DNA from: Firmicutes bacterium UBA2530
GTDB taxonomy: Bacteria > Bacillota > Clostridia > Tissierellales > Sedimentibacteraceae
Reading direction: 5' to 3'
Assembly: GCA_002340985.1 (NCBI GenBank)
Contig: DDNC01000002.1
Span: 356,036-420,035, forward strand
DNA: 64,000 nt
Below are positions 25,152-34,663 of the stretch, in pieces. Below the pieces are notes generated by a model. It saw only the letters and a list, made by a program, of their open reading frames with translations. It was not told where the DNA came from and searched no databases. A program made the translations under genes and the position numbers. Every line of letters begins with the position of its first letter. The stretch's first letter is position 1.

Positions 25152-26510
25152 TTATACAAGTTCATTGTTATATATCATTCTGTAATATGCGGTTTTAAAA
25201 CCTAATTTTTGATATAAAGTTCTTGCTCTTTTGTTTTCTAAGTCCACATGAAGTGAAAGCTTGCCTCCCGTTAAATCAATCAATTGATTGATAAGTTCTG
25301 ATGCTACACCACGGCCTTTATTTCCTTCCTTTGTACCGATATATACCAGGTGGTAGGTCGGTATAACTTTTTCAAATCCAAGATTGACGACAACACTGAT
25401 GCCTTGTGGAGTCTTATTTCTTAAGGCAATAAGTATAAATCCATTTTTCATGGCATATTCAATCGCCTCTTCTGTTTCATCCAAGGTATCTGAATAATCC
25501 TGCAACCATTCTTTTGTCCATTTAGCAATAGTATCTTTGGAATATTCCTTAAAGTTCTCAATTTTTTTTATTTCTAAGTCACTTTTTCCGTTGTTGAGGA
25601 TTATGACATGTTTGCCGTTTTTAATTTTTCCTTCCTTTACAAGCTTGTAAAATCCTGCAAAAGAATAACCTTCTTGAGCTGTTAAATCTATATGTTCTTG
25701 TTCCCGCAGAAATTGAACACTTTCCTTTAACAGTGCTTCATCAACGGGGATTATTTTCCCATCGGTATCATTAACGGCATTTAATGCTTCTTCAAGCAAT
25801 GCTCCTTCATCCGCAAATAAATTTTTTGTATATTTATTGTTTTTTACATCGTAGTTTTCAATGCTGATATCACTTAGCTCCAAGTTTTTTTTGTAATCTT
25901 TATATATAACATTTCCATAGGGTATTGTACATGAAAATATTTGAGGATATTTATTTATTTCACCTTCCACCCATTTGCTTGCAAAGCCATTGTATATCGC
26001 GGATACAGTATATCCATTGCTCAATTGAGTGAAAACAGTTGTAATATCATTTCCTAATCTTTCTGCAATTTCCTCACCTATTTTTTGAAGAGAAATAATA
26101 CTTAAATGCTTATTGCCGTATAAATTAGATGCATTATAATAATTATTATTTTTACAATAATTTTCAATTAATTCATGCTTATTACCTGAACCTTTACTTC
26201 TAAAATCTACATACTCCATATCATAAAATAAGCTCCTTTTCCACTGCTCATTTTTGAACAGAGAAACCTTGATTTTTATTTCGAAATTTTCAGCATATTT
26301 AATGATTGAATTTATATAATCACTCGGACCGTCAACTAATAGTCCGCTGCGCTTACGTATTATGCAGTCCTTAACTAATGTTTCGGCAATTCTGTCGAAT
26401 TTGTTTCCATAAGGATTTGCGCCCTCTAATTTTAAATAAATTTCTTCCACCCCTAAGGCTCTCTCTAACTTTTTTGACCTCATTAACGGTGTTTTACCCG
26501 GATTAATCAA
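25152..26510 (-). CDS. Fold-type II PLP enzyme-like domain fused to a GNAT acetyltransferase
   Basis: Residues ~1-310 look like a threonine synthase / D-cysteine desulfhydrase fold: PLMRSKKLE, LKLEGANPYGNKFDR with the likely PLP lysine at 37 (GNK as in the ACC-deaminase group), and FTQLSNGYTVSAI in the place of the phosphate loop. Residues ~316-452 are a GNAT domain with GNKGRGVASELI (acetyl-CoA loop) and NKRARTLYQKLGF. The start is TTG with GGGAGAG seven bases upstream. It diverges from asnB, which may share its biology. The joint function is not known. Confidence 0.75.
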   Translation of the reverse strand: MINPGKTPLMRSKKLERALGVEEIYLKLEGANPYGNKFDRIAETLVKDCIIRKRSGLLVDGPSDYINSIIKYAENFEIKIKVSLFKNEQWKRSLFYDMEYVDFRSKGSGNKHELIENYCKNNNYYNASNLYGNKHLSIISLQKIGEEIAERLGNDITTVFTQLSNGYTVSAIYNGFASKWVEGEINKYPQIFSCTIPYGNVIYKDYKKNLELSDISIENYDVKNNKYTKNLFADEGALLEEALNAVNDTDGKIIPVDEALLKESVQFLREQEHIDLTAQEGYSFAGFYKLVKEGKIKNGKHVIILNNGKSDLEIKKIENFKEYSKDTIAKWTKEWLQDYSDTLDETEEAIEYAMKNGFILIALRNKTPQGISVVVNLGFEKVIPTYHLVYIGTKEGNKGRGVASELINQLIDLTGGKLSLHVDLENKRARTLYQKLGFKTAYYRMIYNNELV

Positions 26511-26690
26511 ATTATCACTCTCCCTTACTATATTTTCTTTAATATTTTTCTAATTATACCATAAATTAAAGCAGCTTTCAAATAGATGCTAAGAGAGGCG
26601 TAAAGAACTGATGATTAAGTAAAAATTCATCACAATTAATTCTTTTCCACATAGAATATTTTTATTTAATTAAAAGCAGGAGGAAAATAG

Positions 26691-28535
26691 ATGTGCGGAA
26701 TAGCAGGATGGGTGAATACAAATATTAGTTTTTCAGATGAAATAAACATAATGGAAAAAATGACGGAAACACTTAAGGAAAGAGGTCCCGATGATTGCGG
26801 ATACTTTAAATCTGAAAATGTTTTATTTGGCCACAGGCGTTTAACTATTGTAGATCCTGAGGGTGGAAAACAGCCTATGGAGCGTAATGTAGGAGGAAGA
26901 CATTATGTAATGGTATATAATGGTGAGCTTTATAATACGGATGAAGTCAGAGATGAACTTAAGTCAAAAGGACATAGGTTTAATTCCTATTCAGATACAG
27001 AAGTGTTGTTAGTTTCATTTATTGAATGGGGAGCGGATTGTGTACATCATATAAATGGCATATATGCTTTTGGAGTTTGGGATGAAAATGAGAAAACATT
27101 ATTTTTAGCGAGAGATCCCCTTGGAGTAAAGCCGTTATTTTACAGCATTAAAAACAATAATTTAATATTTGGCTCTCAAATAAAAACATTGCTGGCAAAT
27201 CCGTTAGTAGAGCCTGTAATAGACGAAGAGGGAATAATGGAGATACTCGGACTCGGACCTGCAAGAACTCTCGGCAATGGTGTGTTCAAGGATATAAAAG
27301 AAATTGCTCCGGCACATTATTTAATTTACAAAGACAATATTATCAAAATTCATGAATATTGGAAATTAGAAGCTAAACCACATGAAGAAAACCTACGGTC
27401 CACAATTGAAACGACAAGAAATTTACTTATAGATGCCGTTGAAAGGCAATTGGTATCTGATGTACATTTGTGTACATTTCTTTCAGGAGGATTAGATTCC
27501 AGTGCGATATCTGCAATTGCATCAAATTATTATAAGAATAGAGGAAGAGAAACACTTGATACATTTTCAATCGACTATAAAGACAATGATAAATATTTTC
27601 AGACAAGTATTTTTCAGCCTACTTCGGATCAGGTCTGGGCAGAGAGGATGTCTGAATTTATAGGAAGCAATCACCATACTGTCTTATTGGACAATATAAA
27701 ATTAGTTGAAGCATTAAAACATGCTGTTATGGCAAATGATTTACCCGGAATGGCGGACATTGATTCATCACTACTTTTATTTTGCAAAGAAATTAGGAAA
27801 AATTCAACTGTAGCTCTGTCCGGCGAATGTGCCGATGAGATATTTGGAGGTTATCCTTGGTTTACACGTCCTGAAGATATTAATGCCGATACTTTCCCGT
27901 GGTCTAAATCATCAAAAGAACGCAATGAAATAATCAACAAAGAATTCTTTAAATTACCGTTAGAAGAATATGTATCTCAAAGATACAGTGATACAATCAA
28001 AAAAGTTCCAAAGTTAGCGGGCGAATCTAAAGAAGAAGCAAGAATGAGGGAATTGTTTTATTTAAATATTAAATGGTTTATGATGACCTTGCTTAACAGG
28101 AAGGACAGAATGAGCATGTACAACAGCCTTGAGGTCAGGGTGCCTTTTGCAGATTATCGAATAGTAGAATATTCTTATAATATACCTAACAAGTTTAAAT
28201 TCTATAACGGAAGAGAAAAGGGAGTATTAAGAGAAGCTCTTAGAGGTATATTGCCTGACGAAATAATTGAAAGGAAAAAAAGCCCGTATCCAAAAACACA
28301 TCATAAGGATTATACAGAAGCTGTTCAAAAGTGGATGAAAGAAATTCTTTCTGATAAGAACTCTCCAATTCACCAGCTGATAGATTACAAGAAAGTTAAT
28401 GAGATAGTAGATACAGGTGGTAAATCATTTGAAAAGCCTTGGTATGGACAATTAATGGCAGGCCCGCAGCTGATTGCTTACTTTATCCAGATTAATACAT
28501 GGATGGATGAATATAAAGTTAAAATTGAGATTTAG
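26691..28535 (+). CDS. asnB: Asparagine synthase (glutamine-hydrolysing)
   Basis: A 614-residue AsnB. Cys2 in MCGIAGW is the glutaminase nucleophile, and RGPDDCGYF, HRRLTIVD and YNGELYN shape the glutamine site. The synthetase half has the pyrophosphate loop LSGGLDSSA and the GECADEIFGGYPW motif. It makes Asn from Asp, Gln and ATP. The start follows AGGAGG. It is monocistronic and divergent from a PLP/GNAT fusion gene. Members of this family also amidate other acids, so a non-housekeeping role is possible if another asnB exists in the genome. Confidence 0.92.
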   Translation: MCGIAGWVNTNISFSDEINIMEKMTETLKERGPDDCGYFKSENVLFGHRRLTIVDPEGGKQPMERNVGGRHYVMVYNGELYNTDEVRDELKSKGHRFNSYSDTEVLLVSFIEWGADCVHHINGIYAFGVWDENEKTLFLARDPLGVKPLFYSIKNNNLIFGSQIKTLLANPLVEPVIDEEGIMEILGLGPARTLGNGVFKDIKEIAPAHYLIYKDNIIKIHEYWKLEAKPHEENLRSTIETTRNLLIDAVERQLVSDVHLCTFLSGGLDSSAISAIASNYYKNRGRETLDTFSIDYKDNDKYFQTSIFQPTSDQVWAERMSEFIGSNHHTVLLDNIKLVEALKHAVMANDLPGMADIDSSLLLFCKEIRKNSTVALSGECADEIFGGYPWFTRPEDINADTFPWSKSSKERNEIINKEFFKLPLEEYVSQRYSDTIKKVPKLAGESKEEARMRELFYLNIKWFMMTLLNRKDRMSMYNSLEVRVPFADYRIVEYSYNIPNKFKFYNGREKGVLREALRGILPDEIIERKKSPYPKTHHKDYTEAVQKWMKEILSDKNSPIHQLIDYKKVNEIVDTGGKSFEKPWYGQLMAGPQLIAYFIQINTWMDEYKVKIEI

Positions 28536-28565
28536 TTTTAGAAGGGGTAAGCCTCGATGACGGCT

Positions 28566-28634
28566 TAAAAAGAAGCATATCCATCCGTGAAACTTATCCA
28601 TGACTTATTGGAGTATGATTTGATATGCTTCTGT
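28566..28634 (-). terminator. Long-loop inverted repeat, probable terminator of the BlaI/BlaR-type operon
   Basis: AGAAGCATATC (28571-28581) and its complement GATATGCTTCT (28622-28632) enclose 40 bases. On the minus strand the second arm is followed by TTTTT, as expected for the end of the leftward operon. For asnB on the plus strand the T run is weaker. Confidence 0.6.
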
Positions 28635-28661
28635 TTAACTGCCTGTAATTGTTTTATAAAG

Positions 28662-29990
28662 TCAAATTGTAAATTCAAATTTTTCAGTAATGCTTATTAC
28701 TTTACCATCTTTTACTTCAAGAAAAAAAGGAACTTTCTGTGCCGGCGGTGAATCAGAATAGGATGTATTTAAATGTTGAATAAAATCTTCTTTTTTGGTA
28801 GTTGTATAAATTCTGTCTCCATCCTCTTCTTTAACAAATAGAAGGTTATAATCAACAAATGTATATGTTGTTTTATTTGTCAGCTCAAAAGTTTGTTTTT
28901 CCATATCTGCATTATAAATGTGATATCCATTTGGCATATCTGTATCTTTCAATCCAAGTTCTTCTATTCGCTCCTGGTCTTCCGTTCTAATAATTTCAAC
29001 CTTATCAAGATATAATAGATTATCTTCTATTACAATATATCCTGTTATCAAATCTGGATTTGGGCTATAAGGATTGACCAAAAGTCCAATTCCAACAGAT
29101 GCTGCAATAATGACCGATAAAGCAATAACCCAAAATCTTGGTTTTTTATAATTTAACACGTTTTTAATCCTCCCTTTCACATTTCCTTCGCCAAAAGCAA
29201 GTGGACTACCATTTAAGATATGCCCACCAGTGGCAAGCGACAATAATGAATTAGCATAAAGTTTTTTAATATCTGCATTAACTTTTTTCAGTACCTGTTC
29301 ATCGCAGGACAGCTCCATATCCGTGCTCATCAACATAAACGCAATCCACACAAGTAGATTAAACCAGTGTATGGACAATATCAGGAAAGCTAATACCTTA
29401 ATGATATGGTCTTTTCGTTGGATATGGGTCTGTTCGTGTAGTAAAATATATCTTCTTTCTTCAACGTTAAGCCCAACGGGTAAATATATCTTGGGTCTTA
29501 TTATCCCAAGTACAAACGGTGTTTTCAAATTCTTGGCCTCGAAGATACCCTTTTCTATTAATTGTGCACTTTTTAGCTGCTTTTTCAAAATAAAAATAGA
29601 TACAAGGCTATAAGCAAGCAATGCCATTATTCCTAAAATCCAGATATAAGCACCCATTTCTGTATAAATCTGAAGTGGATTTACACTTGCTTCAGCAGTA
29701 AGAGCGGGAAGTGATTTGTTGACAAATGTATCTATAAATTCTATCCTACTGTTAATTTGCAGTCCTTGCTGATAGATAATATCATGGGGGATTGGAACAG
29801 CATGCGGCATAAGGCTAAACATGCTTTCAAAGGAAAATGGGATTATAAGGCGAAATGCCACCACACCCCAAAGCGCATAAGGGATAACCTTGGGTGCTTT
29901 TCTGAGCAAAAGTCTGACAAGTATCACAAAAAGTATTACATAGCTTGCCATAAGACTCATATTTAAAACAGTAAGAAATAGTTGGCTCAT
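28662..29990 (-). CDS. BlaR1/MecR1-type M56 membrane metallopeptidase
   Basis: A 442-residue sensor-protease. Membrane helices lie at about 8-30, 37-52 and 112-135, with a further helix pair after the zinc motif HEQTH (185-189, in LLHEQTHIQRKDH). The second half carries a helix near 290-310 and a short extracytoplasmic tail of about 125 residues. That tail is too short for the penicillin-binding sensor domain of true BlaR1 (about 585-600 residues in full), so a signal other than a beta-lactam is likely. It starts two bases after the BlaI-type gene and forms a two-gene operon with it. Confidence 0.85.
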   Translation of the reverse strand: MSQLFLTVLNMSLMASYVILFVILVRLLLRKAPKVIPYALWGVVAFRLIIPFSFESMFSLMPHAVPIPHDIIYQQGLQINSRIEFIDTFVNKSLPALTAEASVNPLQIYTEMGAYIWILGIMALLAYSLVSIFILKKQLKSAQLIEKGIFEAKNLKTPFVLGIIRPKIYLPVGLNVEERRYILLHEQTHIQRKDHIIKVLAFLILSIHWFNLLVWIAFMLMSTDMELSCDEQVLKKVNADIKKLYANSLLSLATGGHILNGSPLAFGEGNVKGRIKNVLNYKKPRFWVIALSVIIAASVGIGLLVNPYSPNPDLITGYIVIEDNLLYLDKVEIIRTEDQERIEELGLKDTDMPNGYHIYNADMEKQTFELTNKTTYTFVDYNLLFVKEEDGDRIYTTTKKEDFIQHLNTSYSDSPPAQKVPFFLEVKDGKVISITEKFEFTI

Positions 29991-29992
29991 TT

Positions 29993-30355
29993 CTATACCT
30001 CCTTGTGTTCATCAATCAATCTTTTCAATTCTTCAGCCTGACGCTCACTTAATTTTTTACCGCTGATAAAAGCTGTTATAAATTTTGGCAGCGACCCTCC
30101 AAAGGTCTCCTCAACAAAGCATATACTTTGCTTAGCGTAATATTCGTCTTTTGTAATCAGAGATGTGACCACAGCATTTTCATTTTGAAAAATTCCCCTT
30201 TCACATAGCTTTTTCAGCACTGTATATGTTGTAGACTTTTTCCAATTCATTTCTTTTTCACATAGTTTCACAAGAACACCGGAACCAATCGGCTCGTTCT
30301 TCCAAATTAATTCTGCAAACTTTTCTTCACTTTCTGCAAGTTTATATTCCTTCAT
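29993..30355 (-). CDS. BlaI/MecI/CopY-family transcriptional repressor
   Basis: About 120 residues, a winged-helix repressor. KLAESEEKFAELIWKNEPIGSG and WKKSTTYTVLKKLCERG (recognition helix) are typical, and the C-terminal dimer helix carries the protease-sensitive region. The ATG at 30355 has AGGAGG upstream, and the open frame before it is not used. It is expected to repress its own operon by binding the two GTCTAT dyads just upstream and to be cleaved through the co-encoded M56 protease. Confidence 0.9.
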   Translation of the reverse strand: MKEYKLAESEEKFAELIWKNEPIGSGVLVKLCEKEMNWKKSTTYTVLKKLCERGIFQNENAVVTSLITKDEYYAKQSICFVEETFGGSLPKFITAFISGKKLSERQAEELKRLIDEHKEV

Positions 30356-30368
30356 GACAAACCTCCTT

Positions 30369-30426
30369 GGTCTATTGGCCATAGACCTCGCATTACAAGT
30401 CTATGCTAAATAGACCAAATTGTCAA
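30369..30426 (-). promoter_or_regulatory. Promoter and two dyad operators of the BlaI/BlaR-type operon
   Basis: Minus strand: TTGACA (30426-30421), 17 bases, TAGACT (30403-30398). Operator 1 is GTCTAT-N5-ATAGAC at 30399-30415, covering the -10 box and spacer. Operator 2 is GGTCTAT-N5-ATAGACC at 30369-30387, between promoter and ribosome-binding site. The dyad centres are 29 bases apart, close to three helical turns. Confidence 0.85.
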
Positions 30427-30628
30427 TAATAAATTCTCAAAAATATAATATTGCTATATTACCATCGCAATTGATGTGCTACAAAGCTCGAATTAAAACA
30501 TTCCCAAATAATGCATATTGTGATATAATAGTTATATAAAACACAACTGTTACTTGTTATGAATTATAAATACATATTAGATAAGTAACAATTATATATA
30601 TTTTTCATTCTAAGGATGAGGAGACGTT

Positions 30629-30766
30629 ATGGATACGATAAAACCGGAAATTACTATGAATGATTTAGAAAAAATTGATATCAGGGTTGGTACAATTAAG
30701 CTTGTTGAGGATATTGCTGAATCCAATAAAATGGTCAAACTCACTGTTGATTTTGAATATGTTTAA
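30629..30766 (+). pseudogene. Truncated CsaA-like tRNA-binding (chaperone) protein
   Basis: The ATG at 30629 after GAGGAGAC begins 45 codons ending in TAA. MNDLEKIDIRVGTIKLVEDIAES matches the start of the CsaA/EMAP-II OB-fold domain, which normally runs for about 110 residues. The sequence stops at the third beta strand. The bases directly after (ACGACCGTGAAAAGGC region) look like the tail of an unrelated gene, so a deletion joined two genes here. Confidence 0.7.
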
Positions 30767-30939
30767 TAAAAACGACCGTGAAAAGGCAATAAAGTTTTTT
30801 ATGGAATATTAGTAGGGGGATAATACAAAGATTATAATGTGATAACAACCCCGTCCCCTTGACAAGTCCCTTGTATTTACAAATTATTATTTCATCCTAA
30901 TACTTATGTTTTGCTCATCAATGGAATTAAGGAGTTAAA

Positions 30940-31149
30940 ATGAAAATTGCAAAGTTGTTTAAAAGATTATGTATCATAGTTATACTTATGATATTATATT
31001 TTTTCATCAGAGATGGCAATTTAAATAATATGAACTATACAGTAATGTTAATTACAATTATTATATTTGTCATATCATACTATATAAATGTAAAACTCTA
31101 CGATAGAAAAAAAATTATTAAATTTGCCAAAGAAAGGGGTTTTTTATAA
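30940..31149 (+). CDS. Small two-helix membrane protein
   Basis: 69 residues with two membrane helices (about 8-25 and 33-52) and a basic C terminus. An AAGGAG site sits before the ATG. Its stop overlaps, by one base, the start of a decayed secreted-protein gene, so the pair was once an operon. No family recognised. Confidence 0.5.
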   Translation: MKIAKLFKRLCIIVILMILYFFIRDGNLNNMNYTVMLITIIIFVISYYINVKLYDRKKIIKFAKERGFL

Positions 31150-31325
31150 TGAAAAATAAATTGAGTAAAAAAATATATTACTTTATTCCTTACCTTAGTA
31201 ATGCTTATATTGCAAAGCACTACTGTTTATGGGGCACCAGTAAATGTAAAATATAATATTGTAAAAAATCAAGAAAACATAAATTATAATAATTATAATA
31301 TTATAACTTTTACAAATAATGGATT
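31149..31325 (+). pseudogene. Secreted-protein gene fragment, frameshifted and cut by an insertion sequence
   Basis: ATG at 31149 gives MKNKLSKKI, then one base shift near 31180 leads into LFLTLVMLILQSTTVYGAPV, a classic signal peptide with a signal peptidase site, and about 35 mature residues rich in Asn and Tyr. The coding sequence is interrupted at about 31325, where IS3-type terminal sequence (TGTCAACAGTAAAC) begins. Confidence 0.55.
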
Positions 31326-31715
31326 GTCAACAGTAAACTAAACAACTTTTTTAAGGGTATTGATTTTATATTGATATGGTGTTAAATATCCCAAAGACGA
31401 ATGAATTCTATGATTGTTAAACCAATTAACATAATCAGATAATTGATATTTTAATCGTTAAGCGTCTCAAAATATTGACCATATACAAATTCTGTTTTAA
31501 TAATTTTAAATGTTGCTTCAGCAACAGCATTATCATACGGACAACCTTTCATGCTTTAAGAACGTATAATATTGAATGTTTTAGAGTTTCATCAATCAAT
31601 TGATTCATAAATTCATTTCCTCTATCAGTATGAAAAACCTGTATGTTTATAAGATTTGTTTTAACTGTAGCAAAAGCCTCTGATATATTGTGGGTAACTT
31701 GACCTGTGAGCGATA
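31325..31715 (-). mobile_element. IS3-family (IS150-like) transposase OrfB, C-terminal remnant
   Basis: On the minus strand, AFATVKTNLINIQVFHTDRGNEFMNQLIDETL is the DDE-domain core before the last catalytic Glu. After a frameshift near 31555 the end GCPYDNAVAEATFK-like and NHRIHSSLGYLTPYQYK-like sequences appear in other frames. The terminal TGTCAACAG at 31325 looks like the IS end. The N-terminal two thirds of OrfB and all of OrfA are missing. Confidence 0.7.
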
Positions 31716-32861
31716 ATTGCTGTAAATAGGCTGGCGATACCGACAAGAAAAACATCAGCTTAAGTAGTAAAGTGATGACGAGATTTTCTACCGGCAATAC
31801 ACATGTTCCAATCATCAGAATCACGTTGAATGCCAGTAAACATACGAAAATCAATATTATCATAAGTGTAAGAAGTTCTACCAATTTTGGCAGAGCTGCA
31901 GGGATTATCACAAATGCAAATCCAGTTACCTTTTTTAATATACATATTGTGGCAAATCCATTTAATACGGTCCGCACGACCTTTTTGATGACAGATCCCA
32001 CGATATATCATAACCAGAGAAGAGTTATTAGGGCATAAAGGATAACCATATTCATTGTATCAAACCTTCTTAAGAATGCTTTCATTTCTTGGATTTTAAG
32101 GAATAAGAACATTCTGAAATTTAAATTCATCTTTTAAGAATGAATAAGTTTCAATAGAATCAAAAGCAGAATTACTAAGGAAGATTTTAGGGCGAAAGCC
32201 AGGATGAAGATTTAAAAAATCATTTAAAACAGGCTTTAAAGAAGCAGAATCACCAATAGATGTATCTTCATCATGAGAATCAGATTTCTTTTGAATTTCA
32301 ATATCAGGATGACGTTTTTTAAAATCATCATCCAAGAAAGCAATATGACGTACAATGCCTAAACCACTGGCGATGATTGTAAATTTATCAGCATAGTAAA
32401 AATGGCCATTAATGTACATTTGTTTAGCATCAGAGGAAGCAGCAGCTTGGGAAGGCATCAAGCCATAAGCCATTTTGTAAGGAACAACATCAGGTTTATC
32501 TTTGTAATGTTAAACCGCAGAAATCACGCAATTCACGGCATGGAGTAAGTAAGATGATAAGCAAAGAATCTGTAGGAATAGAGAAAATTTTCTGAAGGAT
32601 TAAAGCAGATAAAAAAACTTTTAAAGGATACTCTCTTTTTCTACCTAAGGATAGATGAAAAGCACAATAAAAGTCTACTGGTATAAATTCGCTTAAATCA
32701 ATATGTTCTTCCAGTAAAGAGAAGAATGTAGGTGTGTCAGAAACTAATAAATCCTGACATTCACTGAAATTTTCAGCAAGTGTTAGCTGAGAATATTTAA
32801 CAGCCATAAATTTCCTCATGTTGTAGTTTTTGTTTTGTTGGGTACATACATTATACCACAA
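31716..32861 (-). mobile_element. IS1182-family transposase, degraded
   Basis: Pieces in order on the minus strand: N-terminal ECQDLLVSDTPTFFSLLEEHIDL with REYPLKVFLSALILQKIF (32496-32861), the middle part with DAKQMYINGHFYYADKFTIIA (32096-32473), and the C-terminal CHQKGRADRIKWIC with NPCSSAKIGRTSYTY and FRMFTGIQRDSDDW (31760-32011). Several frameshifts and deletions separate them. At its 3' end it runs directly into the IS3 remnant, so one element inserted into or recombined with the other. Confidence 0.75.
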
Positions 32862-32964
32862 CAGGAGAGAAATTTACATATAGAAATAACAATAAACTCG
32901 TTGATATCAACGGGTTAGGGCGATTAACAATTGCCTATTTAATTATAAATAGAAAGGAACATCT

Positions 32965-33297
32965 ATGCATAAATTAAATACTAAAAATGTCAAATGGACA
33001 CTGGTTGCTGAAGAAAATGGCAAGAAGATTGTAGAATATCCGTGTCCAAATGAGGTGGTTGGTGATATTATTAAAATATTGTTCCGAGTTGGAAAAGTGG
33101 GTATGTGTTCACCAACTGAAGAAATCGCGCAGGCATTAAGAAACATATTAGGAAAGCCGATTGACGAAAGAATAATATCGCAGTTAACGGGATTAAGTGA
33201 ACAGTATTTGAAGAGATTTTTAGAAGGAACAATCGAACCAGCGGAAACAGAAAGTATTATAGTTTTGACCGAAGTTATAACAAGCCTTAGTAAGTAA
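32965..33297 (+). CDS. Small protein with a possible helix-turn-helix
   Basis: 110 residues preceded by AAAGGAAC. The N-terminal 40 residues are strand-rich with Lys/Glu, while the C-terminal half (SPTEEIAQALRNILGKPIDERIISQLTGLSEQYLKRFLEG) looks like paired helices with an HTH-like spacing. No family recognised. It is followed by a bidirectional terminator and sits at the edge of the IS remnants. Confidence 0.5.
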   Translation: MHKLNTKNVKWTLVAEENGKKIVEYPCPNEVVGDIIKILFRVGKVGMCSPTEEIAQALRNILGKPIDERIISQLTGLSEQYLKRFLEGTIEPAETESIIVLTEVITSLSK

Positions 33298-33328
33298 AAA
33301 AGCATGGGCACTTTGCTCATGCTTCTTT
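33298..33328. terminator. Bidirectional terminator
   Basis: A run, stem AAGCATG / CATGCTT with inner GC pairs, then TCTTT. It separates the HTH-like gene from the convergent secreted-protein gene. Confidence 0.7.
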
Positions 33329-33348
33329 ACCTTGTCCAGTTCTTATTA

Positions 33349-33882
33349 TTAGTAAGTGAAACTTATCTTAGCAAAAGGTGAAACTGTGTATATATTTCCG
33401 GTAGCGTCTGTCGCAGTTCCCGAAAATTCAGCTCTATATACTGTGCCAGGATTTAAACGCATTCCCAATACGTCAACAATTCCACTTCCGGTACCAAAGC
33501 CGGTGGCAGAGCAAAAACCTGTACCTCTATATGCACCTGTAGAGACTGTGTAAATGGATATTTCGCCACTAAACATATATGGAAGGATTGTATCTGGTTT
33601 TACGGTCCATGCGACATATCGGCCGGAACTTAAGTAATCTAAGGTGCACCTTCCGCCGTCTCCAATAAATGTCATAAACGGAGTAATTCCATTTTCATTA
33701 TCCTCTGGACATACTATGGTGTCCATGCTGAATATGTTTTGGCTGTTAGTGGTTACTTCTTGTGCGGATTCGATTTGAGGAAGTTGTTGTGTTTCTGATG
33801 CAAATGCAGTTACACTCATAGAAAGTGTAATTATTGTTACACAAGCTAAGGATAAAAATTTTTTTAGTGTTGTTTTCATCAT
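33349..33882 (-). CDS. Secreted protein of unknown function
   Basis: 177 residues (176 if the second Met is used). The signal peptide is residues ~1-28 (KKFLSLACVTIITLSMSVTAFA, cleavage after AFA). The mature part is rich in Thr, Ser and Gly, has one Cys pair, and ends in a beta-rich segment (TVYRAEFSGTATDATGNIY). No catalytic motif or anchor seen. AGAGAGG precedes the start. It may be an accessory gene, since it lies between transposase remnants. Confidence 0.6.
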   Translation of the reverse strand: MMKTTLKKFLSLACVTIITLSMSVTAFASETQQLPQIESAQEVTTNSQNIFSMDTIVCPEDNENGITPFMTFIGDGGRCTLDYLSSGRYVAWTVKPDTILPYMFSGEISIYTVSTGAYRGTGFCSATGFGTGSGIVDVLGMRLNPGTVYRAEFSGTATDATGNIYTVSPFAKISFTY

Positions 33883-33949
33883 AGAACGATACCTCTCTTT
33901 TATTTTTGAGCTTATTATATCAAATATTTAGGGCTGTGCCGTATTATGT

Positions 33950-33985
33950 AATGAAATGTATGTTATAATGCAATGAAATGTATGT
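33950..33985. repeat. Short direct repeat, two copies of AATGAAATGTATGT
   Basis: Copies at 33950-33963 and 33972-33985, a 22-base period, directly upstream of the secreted-protein gene and beside an IS1182-like fragment. Probably a small duplication. Confidence 0.6.
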
Positions 33986-33987
33986 AC

Positions 33988-34176
33988 TTATAGAATGTCA
34001 AGGGGAACTTCGCCGCTGTGTTTTGTTTTATATAATTTTTCTCCATCAGGGCATATGTAAATATCTTCTTCATAATTATACTTGAATTTAATGCCGAGGG
34101 GACGGGGATGTTGTCGTCTTGAATTTCTATGAATATTTGGAAGTTCTATTATAGGGTTGTTCTTCATAATCCTCAA
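33988..34176 (-). pseudogene. IS1182-like transposase fragment
   Basis: About 60 residues on the minus strand. KFKYNYEEDIYICPDGEKLYK resembles the Cys-containing middle of IS1182-type transposases (YxCPxGxxL pattern). No other part of the gene is present. Confidence 0.5.
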
Positions 34177-34663
34177 TTAACAATCAAGATATGTTAATTG
34201 GATAAAACATTGATTGTTGTCAAGTAGATGAGAGAACCAGCTGCTTATTTTTTATTATCACGATATCTCCACACTACAATTGAAATTATTTTTGTAAAAA
34301 TACAACTTGTAGGATTCAATTAAAAATCCATATTTCAATTCTCTTTTGTGATTATACAATGTCATTTTGGAATACGCCTTCGTTTCGGCAAGAATTTCAT
34401 TTATTTTATGTACAACCCGTAACATGCAATAACGGTAATGTTAATAATTGGTACGGCTGTTATAATGAAGGTAATATAGGCTATTATAAAAAATAGAATG
34501 TGAAAAATAGCTGCAAAATAAAGCACATAAAATATACATTTTAGTACATTACAGAATTTCTTCATGTCTGTCAAGGGGCTAACAAGGGTGAAATATCATA
34601 GGGGCGGTTAAAAAACAGAGTCGGATAAGAGGAATCAATATGATTCTATTTAGAAGGAGTATT
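34177..34663. other. Decayed intergenic region
   Basis: AT-rich, no intact gene. A short plus-strand open stretch ending at the TAG near 34495 reads WNTPSFRQEFHLFYVQPVT and a Cys/Asn/Gly/Tyr-rich tail, perhaps the end of a lost secreted protein. An imperfect GTCAAGGGG near 34570 resembles motifs elsewhere in this island. Confidence 0.35.

Noticed and set aside
28662..30355. Beta-lactam resistance operon
   Set aside because: The pair is BlaI/BlaR-like, but the M56 protein lacks the penicillin-binding sensor and no beta-lactamase or PBP gene is near.
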